Of a stretch of DNA of 64,000 bases, positions 48,372 through 58,300 are shown piece after piece (within the stretch, counting starts at the first letter, position 1; each line of letters starts with the position of its first letter). The stretch comes from Streptomyces sp. ACA25 (GTDB lineage: Bacteria; Actinomycetota; Actinomycetes; Streptomycetales; Streptomycetaceae): NCBI RefSeq assembly GCF_028200735.1, contig NZ_JAQKPV010000008.1:229550-293549 (forward strand). The letters run 5' to 3'. Both the position numbers and the translations under genes were made by a program. The notes under the pieces are model-generated. The model had not been told where the DNA came from, did no database searches, and was given only the letters and a program-made list of their open reading frames with translations.

Positions 48372-49014
48372 GGTTCCGCTCCTGCTCCGCACGCTCCGCG
48401 GTCCGGCCGGCGCGCCGCAGAGTGATGGCCTGGCGCACATAGTCCAGGCCGGTGGCCACGGTCAGGACAACCGCCACCGCCATCATCCACCAGCGCAGCG
48501 TCGCCAGCGGGCCGGTCAGCGCCAGGATGTACATGCCGACGGCAATGCCCTGCGTGAGAGTTTTCGCCTTTCCGCCCCGGCTGGCGGGGATCACTCCGTG
48601 TCTGATCACCCAGAAACGCAGCACCGTGATGCCGAACTCGCGGGCCAGGATGACCCCCGTCACCCACCAGGGGAGGTCACCGAGCACGGACAGGCAGACG
48701 AGGGCTGCACCCATGATCGCCTTGTCGGCGATGGGGTCCGCGATCTTCCCGAAATCGGTCACCAGGTTCCGGCGCCGGGCCAGCTCCCCGTCGAACAGAT
48801 CGGTGATCATGGCGATGGTGAAGGCCGCCCAGGCCAGGGACCGCCAGGCCGGATCGTGCCCGCTGTCCACGAACATGAGCAGGACGAAGCCGGGAACAAG
48901 TGCCAGCCGCATCATCGTCAGGATGTTCGCGATGTTCCACAGGCCGGCCTGGCGGCCGGCCCGCTGCCGGTGTGCCGCCGTGCCCCGGCCCGCGGCGGCC
49001 GGCATCCCCGTCAT
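48364..49014 (-). CDS. pgsA: CDP-diacylglycerol-glycerol-3-phosphate 3-phosphatidyltransferase family protein
   Basis: 216 residues. The CDP-alcohol phosphatidyltransferase motif is perfect: D72, D75-G76, A79-R80, G89, D93 and D97. Five to six membrane segments are evident. It makes phosphatidylglycerol phosphate, a precursor of PG and cardiolipin. The ATG overlaps the rimO stop (ATGA) and its own stop overlaps the cinA start, so rimO-pgsA-cinA are tightly coupled. Actinobacteria have several CDP-OH-P enzymes, so exact specificity is by family resemblance. Confidence 0.92.
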   Translation of the reverse strand: MTGMPAAAGRGTAAHRQRAGRQAGLWNIANILTMMRLALVPGFVLLMFVDSGHDPAWRSLAWAAFTIAMITDLFDGELARRRNLVTDFGKIADPIADKAIMGAALVCLSVLGDLPWWVTGVILAREFGITVLRFWVIRHGVIPASRGGKAKTLTQGIAVGMYILALTGPLATLRWWMMAVAVVLTVATGLDYVRQAITLRRAGRTAERAEQERNHE

Positions 49015-50540
49015 CTCCCAGCCCCGGCACGGCCGGCCGCGGGCCGGAGCACGGCGATCAGATCCACCCCTTCGGTGGCCACGATCTCGGCGTCGACGTA
49101 CTCCCCGGCCTTCAGGTCCCGCGCGTCCGGCCCCTTGATCATTATCTGTCCGTCGGTCTCCGGCGCCTGGTGCACGCCCCGGCCGACCGCGGTCAGCGAT
49201 TCCCCGGCCCCGTCGTCCGGCCCTTCGTGTTCGAACGACTCGATGAGCACCCGGGCCCGCTCGCCGATCCGCTCCTCGGCCCGCTGCGCGGTCAGCTCCT
49301 CGGCCAGCCGGGAGACCCTGGCCAGCCGCTCGGCCACCACCTCCGCGGAGTTCTTCCCCGGGTAACCGGCTGCCTCGGTGCCCTCCTCGTCGGAGTAGCC
49401 GAAGACGCCGACGGCGTCCAGCCGGGCTTCGCCGAGGAAGCGTTCCAGCTCGGTGACGTCGGCCTCGGTCTCCGCGGGGAAACCGACGATGAAGTTCGAG
49501 CGGACACCCGCCTGGGGCGCCCGGACCCGGATCGCCGCGAGCAGTTCGAGGAAACGCTCGGTGTCACCGAAGCGCCGCATGGCGCGCAGCACACCGGGGG
49601 CGGAGTGCTGGAACGACAGGTCGAAGTACGGGGCGACCTTCTCGGTGCCGGTCAGCACATCGATGAGCCCGGGCCGCAGCTCGGCAGGCTGCAGGTAGCT
49701 CACCCGGATGCGCTCCAGGCCCTCCACCGCAGCGAGCTCGGGGAGCAGCGTCTCCAGCAGCCGGATGTCACCGAGATCCTTGCCGTAGGAGGTGTTGTTC
49801 TCCGAGACCAGCATGATCTCCGAGACTCCCTCCCCGGCCAGCCAGCGCGCCTCACCGAGTACGTCGGACGGCCGCCGCGAGACGAAGGACCCGCGGAAGG
49901 AGGGGATGGCGCAGAAGGAGCACCGCCGGTCGCATCCGGAGGCCAGCTTGATGCTGGCGACAGGGCTGGAGTTCAGCCTGCGGCGCAGCGGGGCGCGGGG
50001 GCCCGAGGCCGGTGCCAGGCCCGGCGGAAGGTCCTCCGCCACGGGTGCGGAGGACCCGGTCCGGTCGCCGTGCCCGGGCAGGGCCACCTCCGAGCCCTGG
50101 CGCTCGGCAGGGCTGATGGGCAGCAGCTTGCGACGGTCCCTGGGGGTGTGCGCGGCGTGCACTCCCCCGGCCAGGATGGTCTGCAGCCGGTCCGAGATGT
50201 CGGCGTAGTCGTCGAAGCCGAGCACGCCGTCGGCCTCCGGCAGCGCCTCGGCAAGATCCTTGCCGTAGCGTTCGGCCATGCATCCGACCGCGACCACTGC
50301 GCGGGTGCGGCTTCCGCTGCCCGGGGCCTTGAGATCGTTGGCCTCCAGCAGCGCGTCGACCGAGTCCTTCTTGGCGGCCTCGACGAACCCGCAGGTGTTG
50401 ACCACGGCCACATCGGCCTCGGTGGCGTCGTCGACGAGGTCCCAGCCGTCCGCAGCGAGCCGGCCCGCCAGCTCTTCGGAATCCACCTCATTACGGGCAC
50501 AACCGAGGGTGACGAGGGCGACGGTACGGCGTTCGGACAT
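49011..50540 (-). CDS. rimO: Ribosomal protein uS12 methylthiotransferase RimO
   Basis: 509 residues. The UPF0004 domain has C14 ([12 protein letters not shown]), NTCGF and VGCMAE. The radical SAM cysteines are C203, C207 and C210 (CDRRCSFC). [15 protein letters not shown] and the TRAM domain at the C-terminus are typical. RimO methylthiolates an Asp of ribosomal protein S12. NEVDSE near the first Cys distinguishes it from MiaB (NVHDSE). A ~50-residue Pro/Gly-rich insertion between the N-terminal and radical-SAM domains is common in Streptomyces. Confidence 0.95.
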   Translation of the reverse strand: MSERRTVALVTLGCARNEVDSEELAGRLAADGWDLVDDATEADVAVVNTCGFVEAAKKDSVDALLEANDLKAPGSGSRTRAVVAVGCMAERYGKDLAEALPEADGVLGFDDYADISDRLQTILAGGVHAAHTPRDRRKLLPISPAERQGSEVALPGHGDRTGSSAPVAEDLPPGLAPASGPRAPLRRRLNSSPVASIKLASGCDRRCSFCAIPSFRGSFVSRRPSDVLGEARWLAGEGVSEIMLVSENNTSYGKDLGDIRLLETLLPELAAVEGLERIRVSYLQPAELRPGLIDVLTGTEKVAPYFDLSFQHSAPGVLRAMRRFGDTERFLELLAAIRVRAPQAGVRSNFIVGFPAETEADVTELERFLGEARLDAVGVFGYSDEEGTEAAGYPGKNSAEVVAERLARVSRLAEELTAQRAEERIGERARVLIESFEHEGPDDGAGESLTAVGRGVHQAPETDGQIMIKGPDARDLKAGEYVDAEIVATEGVDLIAVLRPAAGRAGAGR

Positions 50541-50554
50541 GAGCTCAGCCTACT

Positions 50555-50594
50555 TCGTCCCGGACGGCCCTCATGATCGGGCTGTCCGGGACGA
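50555..50594 (-). terminator. Terminator between the RodZ-like gene and rimO
   Basis: A 16-bp stem (50555-50570 with 50579-50594) with one G-U pair and an 8-base loop lies 39 bases past the stop of the RodZ-like gene and just upstream of rimO. Confidence 0.75.
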
Positions 50595-50633
50595 CGGGCC
50601 GCCGCCGGGCGGGCAGAGCCCGGTGCGGAACAG

Positions 50634-51452
50634 TCAGCCCTCCTCAGGGTCTCCGGTGGTGAAGCTGAGGCGCTGCACCTGGCCGGTCTCCCCGATGTCC
50701 TCGATGGGCTTCCCGTTGACGTGCAGTTCGATGACCCCCGCGTTGCCGGTCACCAGGTCGATCTGGTCGTCGGCGGTGAAGGTCTCGGAATCCCCTTCGT
50801 TGAGCTCCCCCTCGAAGAGCAGCTGACCGGTGCCCTGGTCCTTCACCGAGACCCAGCTCTGGCCGTTGGCGGTCACCGTCACGGTGACCTTGTCGGCGGG
50901 GACGTTGGCGATCGCGCTGTCCGAGGGCTCCGGCTCGGGGTCGGCCGTGCCGCCACCGGCCTCGGAGGCCTCGTCCGGGTCCTCGGCACTCTCCGCCGAC
51001 TGGCTGCCCTCGGCGACGGTGGCCGGCTCCTCGTCCCCCGCACCGCTGAAGAAGGTGAAGCCGACGAAGCCGACCACCGCGACGATGGCGGCCACCATGG
51101 CTGCCGTCCAGTTGGGGCGTCGCGGCTCGGGACGGATCCGTTCCGCGTCGAAGACCGGCGCGGCGGGAGTGGGCTCCGGAGCGGCAGCCGTGCCCTGCTC
51201 GGCACGGTACTGCTCGATGAGATCAGCCGGATCGAGCCCGACGGCGCGCGCGAGCGTGCGGATGTGCCCCCGGGCGTACACATCGCCGCCGCAACGGGAG
51301 AAATCGTCCTGCTCGATCGCGTGCACGATGGGAATCCGTACCCGAGTGGATGTGCTGACCTCGTCGACGGTCAGCTTCGCGGCGATGCGAGCCTGTTGGA
51401 GGGTGCGACCGACAGAGGGCCGGTCCTTGGCCAGTGCGGTGCCATGGGACAC
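50634..51452 (-). CDS. RodZ-like helix-turn-helix membrane protein (DUF4115)
   Basis: 272 residues from the GTG at 51452, chosen because AAAGG sits 8-9 bases upstream. A GTG at 51479 lacks such a site. Layout: Cro-like helix-turn-helix about 14-85 (LQQARIAAKLTVDEVS and YARGHIRTLARAVGL), a Pro-rich linker, one membrane span about 115-135, an acidic Ser/Glu linker, and a C-terminal beta domain (DUF4115, VTVTANGQSWVSVKD). RodZ ties MreB to the envelope. In Streptomyces the equivalent sits next to ftsK and rimO. It is probably a cell-shape or envelope factor. Confidence 0.85.
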   Translation of the reverse strand: MSHGTALAKDRPSVGRTLQQARIAAKLTVDEVSTSTRVRIPIVHAIEQDDFSRCGGDVYARGHIRTLARAVGLDPADLIEQYRAEQGTAAAPEPTPAAPVFDAERIRPEPRRPNWTAAMVAAIVAVVGFVGFTFFSGAGDEEPATVAEGSQSAESAEDPDEASEAGGGTADPEPEPSDSAIANVPADKVTVTVTANGQSWVSVKDQGTGQLLFEGELNEGDSETFTADDQIDLVTGNAGVIELHVNGKPIEDIGETGQVQRLSFTTGDPEEG

Positions 51453-51608
51453 GGGTGCGCCTTTCGAGCGTGAATCCACGTGCTGTGCGTCAAGTCTAGG
51501 GGTGGCCTCAACGGAACGAGCAAGCGGGCCGACAGAGTTTGTCCGCCATCAGAATGCCGTGAATACCGCGGCGGCGCCTGCCGCCCCTCCGCGCCGCCGG
51601 TTCATCAT

Positions 51609-51634
51609 GGCCCTCGGACCGTACACCGAGGGCC
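51609..51634 (-). terminator. Short hairpin downstream of ftsK, probable terminator
   Basis: GGCCCTCGG pairs perfectly with CCGAGGGCC (9 bp, 8-base loop), 36 bases past the ftsK stop on the minus strand. Confidence 0.6.
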
Positions 51635-51669
51635 GAATGGCGGAGGAGGGCCGACCGGTCCACTCGTCC

Positions 51670-54369
51670 CTACGGGTGAGTCTCCCCACGGATGACGGCG
51701 AGCACTCCCGCGAATTCCTCCGGCTTGACGAGAACGTCCCGGGCCTTGGAGCCCTCGCTGGGACCGACCACCCCCCGGGACTCCATGAGGTCCATCAGCC
51801 GGCCGGCCTTGGCGAAGCCCACCCGGAGCTTGCGCTGCAGCATGGAGGTGGAGCCGAACTGTGTCGACACGACCAGTTCGGCCGCCTGGCACAGCAGGTC
51901 GAGGTCGTCGCCGATCTCCTCGTCGATCTCCTTCTTCTGCGACTTGCCGACCAGCACGTCATCGCGGAATGTCGGCGCCATCTGCTCCTTGCAGTGCGCG
52001 ACGACCGCGCTGACCTCCTCCTCGGTGATGAAGGCGCCCTGCATCCGGGCCGGTTTGTTGGCGCCCATCGGCAGGAAGAGCCCGTCCCCCTTGCCGATGA
52101 GCTTCTCGGCTCCCTGCTGGTCGAGAATGACCCGGCTGTCCGCGAGCGAGGACGTCGCGAAGGCCAGCCGGGAGGGCACATTCGCCTTGATGAGGCCGGT
52201 GACGACGTCCACGCTGGGCCGTTGGGTGGCGAGTACCAGGTGGATGCCCGCGGCCCTGGCGAGCTGGGTGATCCGCACGATGGCGTCCTCGACGTCGCGC
52301 GGCGCCACCATCATGAGGTCGGCCAGCTCGTCCACGATCACCAGCAGATACGGATAGGGAGCCAGCTCCCGCTCACTGTCCTCGCCGGCCGAGACCTTCC
52401 CCGCACGCACGGCCGCGTTGAAGTCGTCGATGTGGCGGTAGCCGTAGGCGGCCAGGTCGTCGTAGCGCAGGTCCATTTCGCGCACCACCCACTGCAGCGC
52501 CTCCGCGGCCTTCTTGGGGTTGGTGATGATCGGCGTGATGAGGTGCGGAATACCCTCGTACACGGTGAGCTCGACCCGTTTGGGGTCCACCAGCACCAGC
52601 CGGACGTCCTCCGGAGTGGCACGCATCAGCACGGAGGTGATCAGGCAGTTGATACAGGAGGACTTGCCGGAACCGGTGGCGCCGGCGACGAGCAGGTGGG
52701 GCATCCGGGCCAGATTGGCCGAGACGTAGGCACCCTCCACATCCTTGCCGAGCCCCACCACCAGCGGGTGCTCCTCCCCCACCGCGTCCGCCATCCGCAG
52801 GACGTCCCCGAGGTTCACCATCTCCCGGTCACTGTTCGGGATTTCGATCCCGACCGCGGACTTCCCCGGGATCGGGCTGATGATCCGCACATCCGGGCTG
52901 GCCACCGCATAGGCGATGTTCTTGGCCAGCGCGGTGATCTTCTCGACTTTGACCGCGGGACCGAGCTCCACCTCGTAGCGGGTGACCGTCGGTCCCCGGG
53001 TGAAGCCGGTGACCCGGGCATCCACCTTGAACTCGGAGAAGACCGTCGTCAGCGAGGCCACCACCGCGTCATTGGCAGCGCTGCGGGTCCGCCCCGGGCC
53101 ACCACGCTCCAGCAGGTCCACCGGAGGCAGCACATAGGTGATGTCACCGGCGAGCTGAAGCTGTTCCGCCCGGGACGGGAGGGCTCCGGCCGGCTCCGGC
53201 GCGCGGCGCGTGAGGTCCGGGACTCCGCTCCCCGATTCCTCTCCGGCCCCGGCCGGCAGCGCCCCTGACGGAGACTCGGCCGCGCTGTCGCTCTCCGGCC
53301 TGCTCCGGCGTCCGGTGGAGATGCGGCTGCTGATGTCCGCCACCAGCGGAGAGGGCTGCACGCCGTGCAGCACGGCACCGTCCAGGGCGGCGGCCGCCGC
53401 AGCAGCCACGTCCACCGCTTCGGAGGAGGTGCCCGCGCGGGACCGGTTCTTGCGGCGGGGAGTACGGCGGCCCTCCGGTGCCGCCGCGGCGCTGCCGGCC
53501 CGCCCGGTCCCGTCCTGCGGGCCGTGGCGGTCTCCGGGCTCGGGATCCGAGGCCTTGCGCATGGACAGCCGGGCATCCCCCGGGGCATCCTCCCCGGCTT
53601 CGGTGTCCGGCTCGGGTTCCGCGAACACCCCGAGCCGGACGGCCCCTTCCCGCAGGCGCCGGGGAATCGCGTTCACCGGGGTCGCCGTGACCACCAGCAG
53701 GCCGAAGACGGTGACCAGCATCAGCAGGGGCACCACGAGCACCTCGCCCACCGCGAAGATCAGCGGACGGGAGGCCAGCCAGCCGATGAGCCCACCGGCG
53801 TCCTGCATCGCCTGTGTACCGGCGCTGCGCCCCGGAGCGCCGGTCGCCACGTGCACCAGCCCCAGCACCCCCACCACCAGAGCGCTCAGGCCGATCACGA
53901 TCCGGCCGTTGGCCTCCGGCTTCTCCGGGTGCCGGATCAGCCGTACCGCGATGAAGAACAACAGCAGGGGGAACACCAGGTCGAGCCGACCGAGCGCCCC
54001 GGTGACGAGAAGAGTGACCAGCTCACCGACCGGGCCCTGCAGATTGGACCAGGTGCCCGCGGCGACCACGAGGGCGAGCCCCAGGAGCAGCAGGGCCAGC
54101 CCGTCCTTGCGGTGGGCGGGGTCCAGTCCTTTCGCACCCTTGCCTATGCTCCGGAAGAGCGCGCCGACCGGGTGGGCGATCCCCATCCACACCGCCCGCA
54201 GCACCCGGAACACCGGATTCCGCTTCGGTGCGGCCTGCTTCGCCGCCGGCTTCCTGGGTGCGGACTTCTTGGCCGCCGGCTTCTTCGCGGCAGCCGCTTT
54301 CTTCGGCGCCGCACCGCTGCGCCCGGCGCGCGCGCTCTGGGAACCCTTGCCGGACGTACGTGAGGCCAT
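51670..54369 (-). CDS. ftsK: DNA translocase FtsK
   Basis: 899 residues from the ATG at 54369. The N-terminus has a ~55-residue Ala/Lys/Pro-rich basic stretch, then four to five membrane spans (about 80-260), a disordered linker, and the motor domain with Walker A GATGSGKSS near residue 563 and Walker B LLVIVDELADLMM. The C-terminal gamma domain (about 835-895, ELVVSTQFGSTSMLQRKLRVGFAKA) reads polar DNA signals. FtsK pumps chromosomes through closing septa, which matters at sporulation in Streptomyces. Flanked by osaB upstream and the RodZ-like gene downstream. Confidence 0.95.
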   Translation of the reverse strand: MASRTSGKGSQSARAGRSGAAPKKAAAAKKPAAKKSAPRKPAAKQAAPKRNPVFRVLRAVWMGIAHPVGALFRSIGKGAKGLDPAHRKDGLALLLLGLALVVAAGTWSNLQGPVGELVTLLVTGALGRLDLVFPLLLFFIAVRLIRHPEKPEANGRIVIGLSALVVGVLGLVHVATGAPGRSAGTQAMQDAGGLIGWLASRPLIFAVGEVLVVPLLMLVTVFGLLVVTATPVNAIPRRLREGAVRLGVFAEPEPDTEAGEDAPGDARLSMRKASDPEPGDRHGPQDGTGRAGSAAAAPEGRRTPRRKNRSRAGTSSEAVDVAAAAAAALDGAVLHGVQPSPLVADISSRISTGRRSRPESDSAAESPSGALPAGAGEESGSGVPDLTRRAPEPAGALPSRAEQLQLAGDITYVLPPVDLLERGGPGRTRSAANDAVVASLTTVFSEFKVDARVTGFTRGPTVTRYEVELGPAVKVEKITALAKNIAYAVASPDVRIISPIPGKSAVGIEIPNSDREMVNLGDVLRMADAVGEEHPLVVGLGKDVEGAYVSANLARMPHLLVAGATGSGKSSCINCLITSVLMRATPEDVRLVLVDPKRVELTVYEGIPHLITPIITNPKKAAEALQWVVREMDLRYDDLAAYGYRHIDDFNAAVRAGKVSAGEDSERELAPYPYLLVIVDELADLMMVAPRDVEDAIVRITQLARAAGIHLVLATQRPSVDVVTGLIKANVPSRLAFATSSLADSRVILDQQGAEKLIGKGDGLFLPMGANKPARMQGAFITEEEVSAVVAHCKEQMAPTFRDDVLVGKSQKKEIDEEIGDDLDLLCQAAELVVSTQFGSTSMLQRKLRVGFAKAGRLMDLMESRGVVGPSEGSKARDVLVKPEEFAGVLAVIRGETHP

Positions 54370-54446
54370 GGGAGTGAGGTTACCGGTGCCGTCCGGCCGG
54401 GGCACGGAGGGCGCGGCTGAGGCGACGTCACCATCCCTGACGGGGG

Positions 54447-55124
54447 TCAGCCCTGCGAGGACTCCGCCCGCGCGGGTGCGTCCGCCCCGGGCTCCAGTGC
54501 GTCAAGGGCCCGGCGGAGCCCGGTGAGCTTGCGCTCCAGATGGGCGGCGGTCGCCACCGCGGCGGACATGGAAGAGTCCTCCAGCTCCTTGGACAGCGCC
54601 TCGGCCTGCTCCTCCACCGCGGCGAGGCGGGCGGAAAGCTCGGGGAGCAGACCACGGCTGCCGCGCTCCCCGTGCGCCGGCGGCCGGCCGCCTTCGAGCT
54701 CCCGGCGCAACAGCCCCGCCTGCTCCCGCAACTGGACGTTCTTCATGTAAAGGTCGACGAACACGGACACCTTCGCCCGCAGCACCCATGGATCGAAGGG
54801 CTTGGAGATGTAGTCGACAGCGCCCGCCGCGTAGCCACGGAACGTGTGGTGCGGCCCGTGGTTGATCGCGGTGAGGAAGATGATCGGGATGTCCCGGGTC
54901 CGCTCCCGGCGCTTGATGTGCGCGGCCGTCTCGAAGCCGTCCATCCCCGGCATCTGAACATCCAGCAGGATCACCGCGAAGTCATCCGTCAGCAGCGCCT
55001 TGAGCGCCTCCTCCCCTGACGATGCCCGCACCAGCGTCTGGTCCAGCGCGGAGAGGATTGCCTCCAGCGCCAGCAGATTCTCCGGCCGGTCATCGACCAG
55101 GAGGATCTTGGCCTTCTGCACCAT
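54447..55124 (-). CDS. osaB: Response regulator OsaB (receiver plus coiled coil)
   Basis: 225 residues from the ATG at 55124 (GAGGAGGACGG upstream). The receiver domain has DD at 11-12, phospho-acceptor D55 ([12 protein letters not shown]) and K108 (SKPFDP). There is no DNA-binding domain. Instead the C-terminal ~90 residues are helical and coiled-coil-like ([18 protein letters not shown] and [15 protein letters not shown]), as in S. coelicolor OsaB, needed for osmoadaptation. The output is probably protein-protein contact. It follows osaA with a 205-base gap containing a weak hairpin. Confidence 0.88.
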   Translation of the reverse strand: MVQKAKILLVDDRPENLLALEAILSALDQTLVRASSGEEALKALLTDDFAVILLDVQMPGMDGFETAAHIKRRERTRDIPIIFLTAINHGPHHTFRGYAAGAVDYISKPFDPWVLRAKVSVFVDLYMKNVQLREQAGLLRRELEGGRPPAHGERGSRGLLPELSARLAAVEEQAEALSKELEDSSMSAAVATAAHLERKLTGLRRALDALEPGADAPARAESSQG

Positions 55125-55287
55125 GGCCCGTCCTCCTCGCCCCGGCGGCACGACTGGGTACCGCCCCTGGGGGCGGCACCCACACGCCGCCCTGTCCTGT
55201 GCCGGACATGGTAGCCGCACCACTCGGACGGACACACCCGGTCACCGGCTTGTCACTGCTCTCTTCCGTACTTCCCCCCGAACGTCT

Positions 55288-55320
55288 CCGCCGCCCGGAT
55301 CGTTCCCGCCCGGACGGCGG
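55288..55320 (-). terminator. Weak hairpin between osaA and osaB
   Basis: An 11-bp stem with one mismatch (55288-55298 with 55310-55320) starts 10 bases after the osaA stop. It may partially terminate, letting osaB be transcribed separately as well. Confidence 0.4.
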
Positions 55321-55329
55321 AGGGCGGAG

Positions 55330-58300
55330 TCACCCGCCGTTCATCCACCGGTCCATGACCCCGAGCAGGTGGTCGGCGTCCACCGGCTTGGTCACATAGT
55401 CGGACGCCCCGGACTCCAGGCTCTTCTCCCGGTCGCCCTTCATCGCCTTGGCGGTGAGGGCGATGATGGGCAGCCCGGAGAACTGCGGCATCCTGCGGAT
55501 GGCGGCGGTGGTCGCGTAACCGTCCATCTCCGGCATCATGATGTCCATCAGCACCACGACGACATCCTCGTTCGACTCCAGCACCTCGATCCCCTCGCGG
55601 CCGTTCTCCGCGTAGAGCACCCGGAGCCCATGCTGCTCGAGAACGCTGGTGAGGGCGAAGACGTTGCGCACGTCGTCGTCGACGATGAGGACCTTACGGC
55701 CGTGGAAGTCGAGGTCCGGCCGCGGCCGGCCGGTGGTCCCCGCCTCGGACTCCGCCGATCCGTTCACCTCCGGCTTCCCCGGACCATGGCCTCCGCCGTT
55801 GCTGCGGTCCCGGTGGTGCCGGGTAAGCGCCTCGGCGGCCCGCTCCGCCGCCGTCGCCGCCTTGCGGCCCTCCCGCTCAGCCGCCGTCGCCGCTCTACGG
55901 CCCTCCCGCTGCGCCGAGCCCGCGGCCCGGCCGCTGCGCCGCTGCGGGCCGTCGGAGGGCACCTCGTCACGCTCCGGAGCTGCCGCCGGCGGCTCCACCG
56001 GGGCGTCCTCCACCGCGCGCCCGGCCTTCGGTGCCGACCGGGTGCCCGGGCGCACCGGTGACGCGCCGGGGAGCGCCCGTGCGGCCCCGGCCTCCGCGCT
56101 GCCCTCGCCGAGCTGACCGTAGCCGGGCGGCGGAACCTCCGTCGGGTGCAGCGGCAGGTACAGGGTGAAGGTGGACCCCCGGCCCGGCTCGCTCGCCGCG
56201 TGAATCTCGCCACCGAGCAGCCGGGCGATCTCACGGCTGATCGACAGCCCCAGCCCGGTGCCCCCGTACTTCCTGCTGGTGGTGCCGTCCGCCTGCTTGA
56301 ACGCCTCGAAGATCACCCGCATCTTGCTGCCCGCGATACCGATCCCGGTGTCCGAGACGGAGAAGGCCACCAGCGGTGCCTCGGCGTCCCGTACCGAGCC
56401 GTTCTCCAGCATCTGCTCCCGGATCTCGTGCGGCACCTCGTCGCCGGCCGCCCGGATGACCAGCTCGACCGACCCGGTGTCGGTGAACTTGACGGCGTTG
56501 GACAGCAGGTTGCGCAGCACCTGGAGCAGCCGCTGCTCATCGGTGTGCAGGGTCGGGGGCAATTCGGGAGAGACCCGAACGGAGAACTCCAGGTTCTTCT
56601 CCGCGGTAAGCGGCCGGAACGACGCCTCGACGTAGTCGACCAACTGCACCAGGGCGATCCGGGTCGGGCTGACGTCCATCTTGCCCGCCTCGACCTTCGA
56701 CAGGTCGAGGATGTCGTTGATGAGCTGCAGCAGATCGGAACCCGCACCGTGGATCGTCTCAGCGAACTCCACCTGCTTGGAGGACAGGTTCCCCTCGGCG
56801 TTGTCCGCGAGAAGCTTGGCGAGGATGAGCAGCGAGTTGAGCGGGGTGCGCAGCTCGTGGGACATGTTCGCGAGGAACTCGGACTTGTAGCGCATCGAGA
56901 CGGCGAGCTGCTCGGCACGCTCCTCCAGGACCTGCCGGGCCTCCTCGATCGCCGAGTTCTTGTACTCGATGTCCCGGTTGGTCTCGGCCAGCAGCTCCGC
57001 CTTGTCCTTGAGCTCCGCGTTGGACGACTGCAGGGCCTGCTGTTGGTGCTCCAGCTCGACCGACCGCTCCCTGAGCTGCCTGGTCAGTTCCTGCGACTGG
57101 CTCAGCAGCACCTCGGTCTTGGTATTGACGCTGATGGTGTTGACGCTGGTCGCGATCATCTCGGCCATCTGGTTGAGGAAGTCCCGCTGGATGTGGGTGA
57201 ACGGCTGGAAAGCCGCCAGCTCCACCACTCCGAGCACGGTCTCCTCGAAAACCACCGGGATGACGATCACATGGGCGGGCTGTGCCTCGCCCAGACCGGA
57301 GGAAATCTTCAGGTACCCCTCGGGAGTGTGCCCGAAGAGAATGGTGCGGCGCTCCTGAGCGGCGGTGCCGACCAGGGACTCCCCCGGACGGAAGGACGTC
57401 GGCATGGTGCCCGCCGCGTAGCCGTAGGAGCCGATGAGCCGCAGCTCGTAGCCGTCGTCCTCACTCGCCCCCACACCGTGCTCGGTTTCCGCTCCGGTCG
57501 GCACGGCGAGGAAGAACGCCCCGTGCTGTGCGGAGACCGCCGGCGCCAGCTCGCTCATGATCAGCTTGGCGACGTCCCGAAGGTCCCGGCGTCCCTGCAT
57601 CAGGGCAGAGATACGGGCGAGGTTGCCCTTGAGCCAGTCCTGCTCCTTGTTCGCCAGGGTCGTCTCACGCAGGTTACTGATCATGGTGTTGATGTTGTCC
57701 TGGAGCACCAGGATCTCGCCCGCGGCCTCGGCGTCAATTTTCACACTGTGATCGCCGCGGGTCACCGCGGTCGCCACCCGGGCGATGCCACGCACCTGCC
57801 GGGTCAGGTTCCCGGCCATCTCGTTCACCGACTCGGTGAGCTCTTTCCAGGTCCCGGCGACGTCCCGGACCCGGGCCTGACCGCCCAGCTGGCCCTCGGT
57901 ACCCACCTCGCGGGCCACCCGCGTCACCTGCTCGGCGAAGGACGACAGCTGGTCCACCATCGTGTTGATCGTGGTCTTCAGCTCGAGGATCTCTCCCCGC
58001 GCGTCGATGTCGATCTTCTTGGTCAGATCGCCCTTGGCGATGGCCGTGGTCACCATCGCGATGTTGCGGACCTGACCGGTCAGGTTGTTCGCCATACCGT
58101 TGACCGACTCGGTGAGGTCCTTCCAGGTGCCGGACACGCCGGGCACGTTCGCCTGCCCGCCCAGCTGGCCCTCCGTACCGACCTCGCGGGCCACCCGCGT
58201 CACCTCGTCGGCGAACGACGACAGCGTCGTCACCATCGTGTTGACCGTGTCGGCCAGCTGCGCCACCTCGCCGCTGGCCGCGACGGTGACCTTCTTCGAC

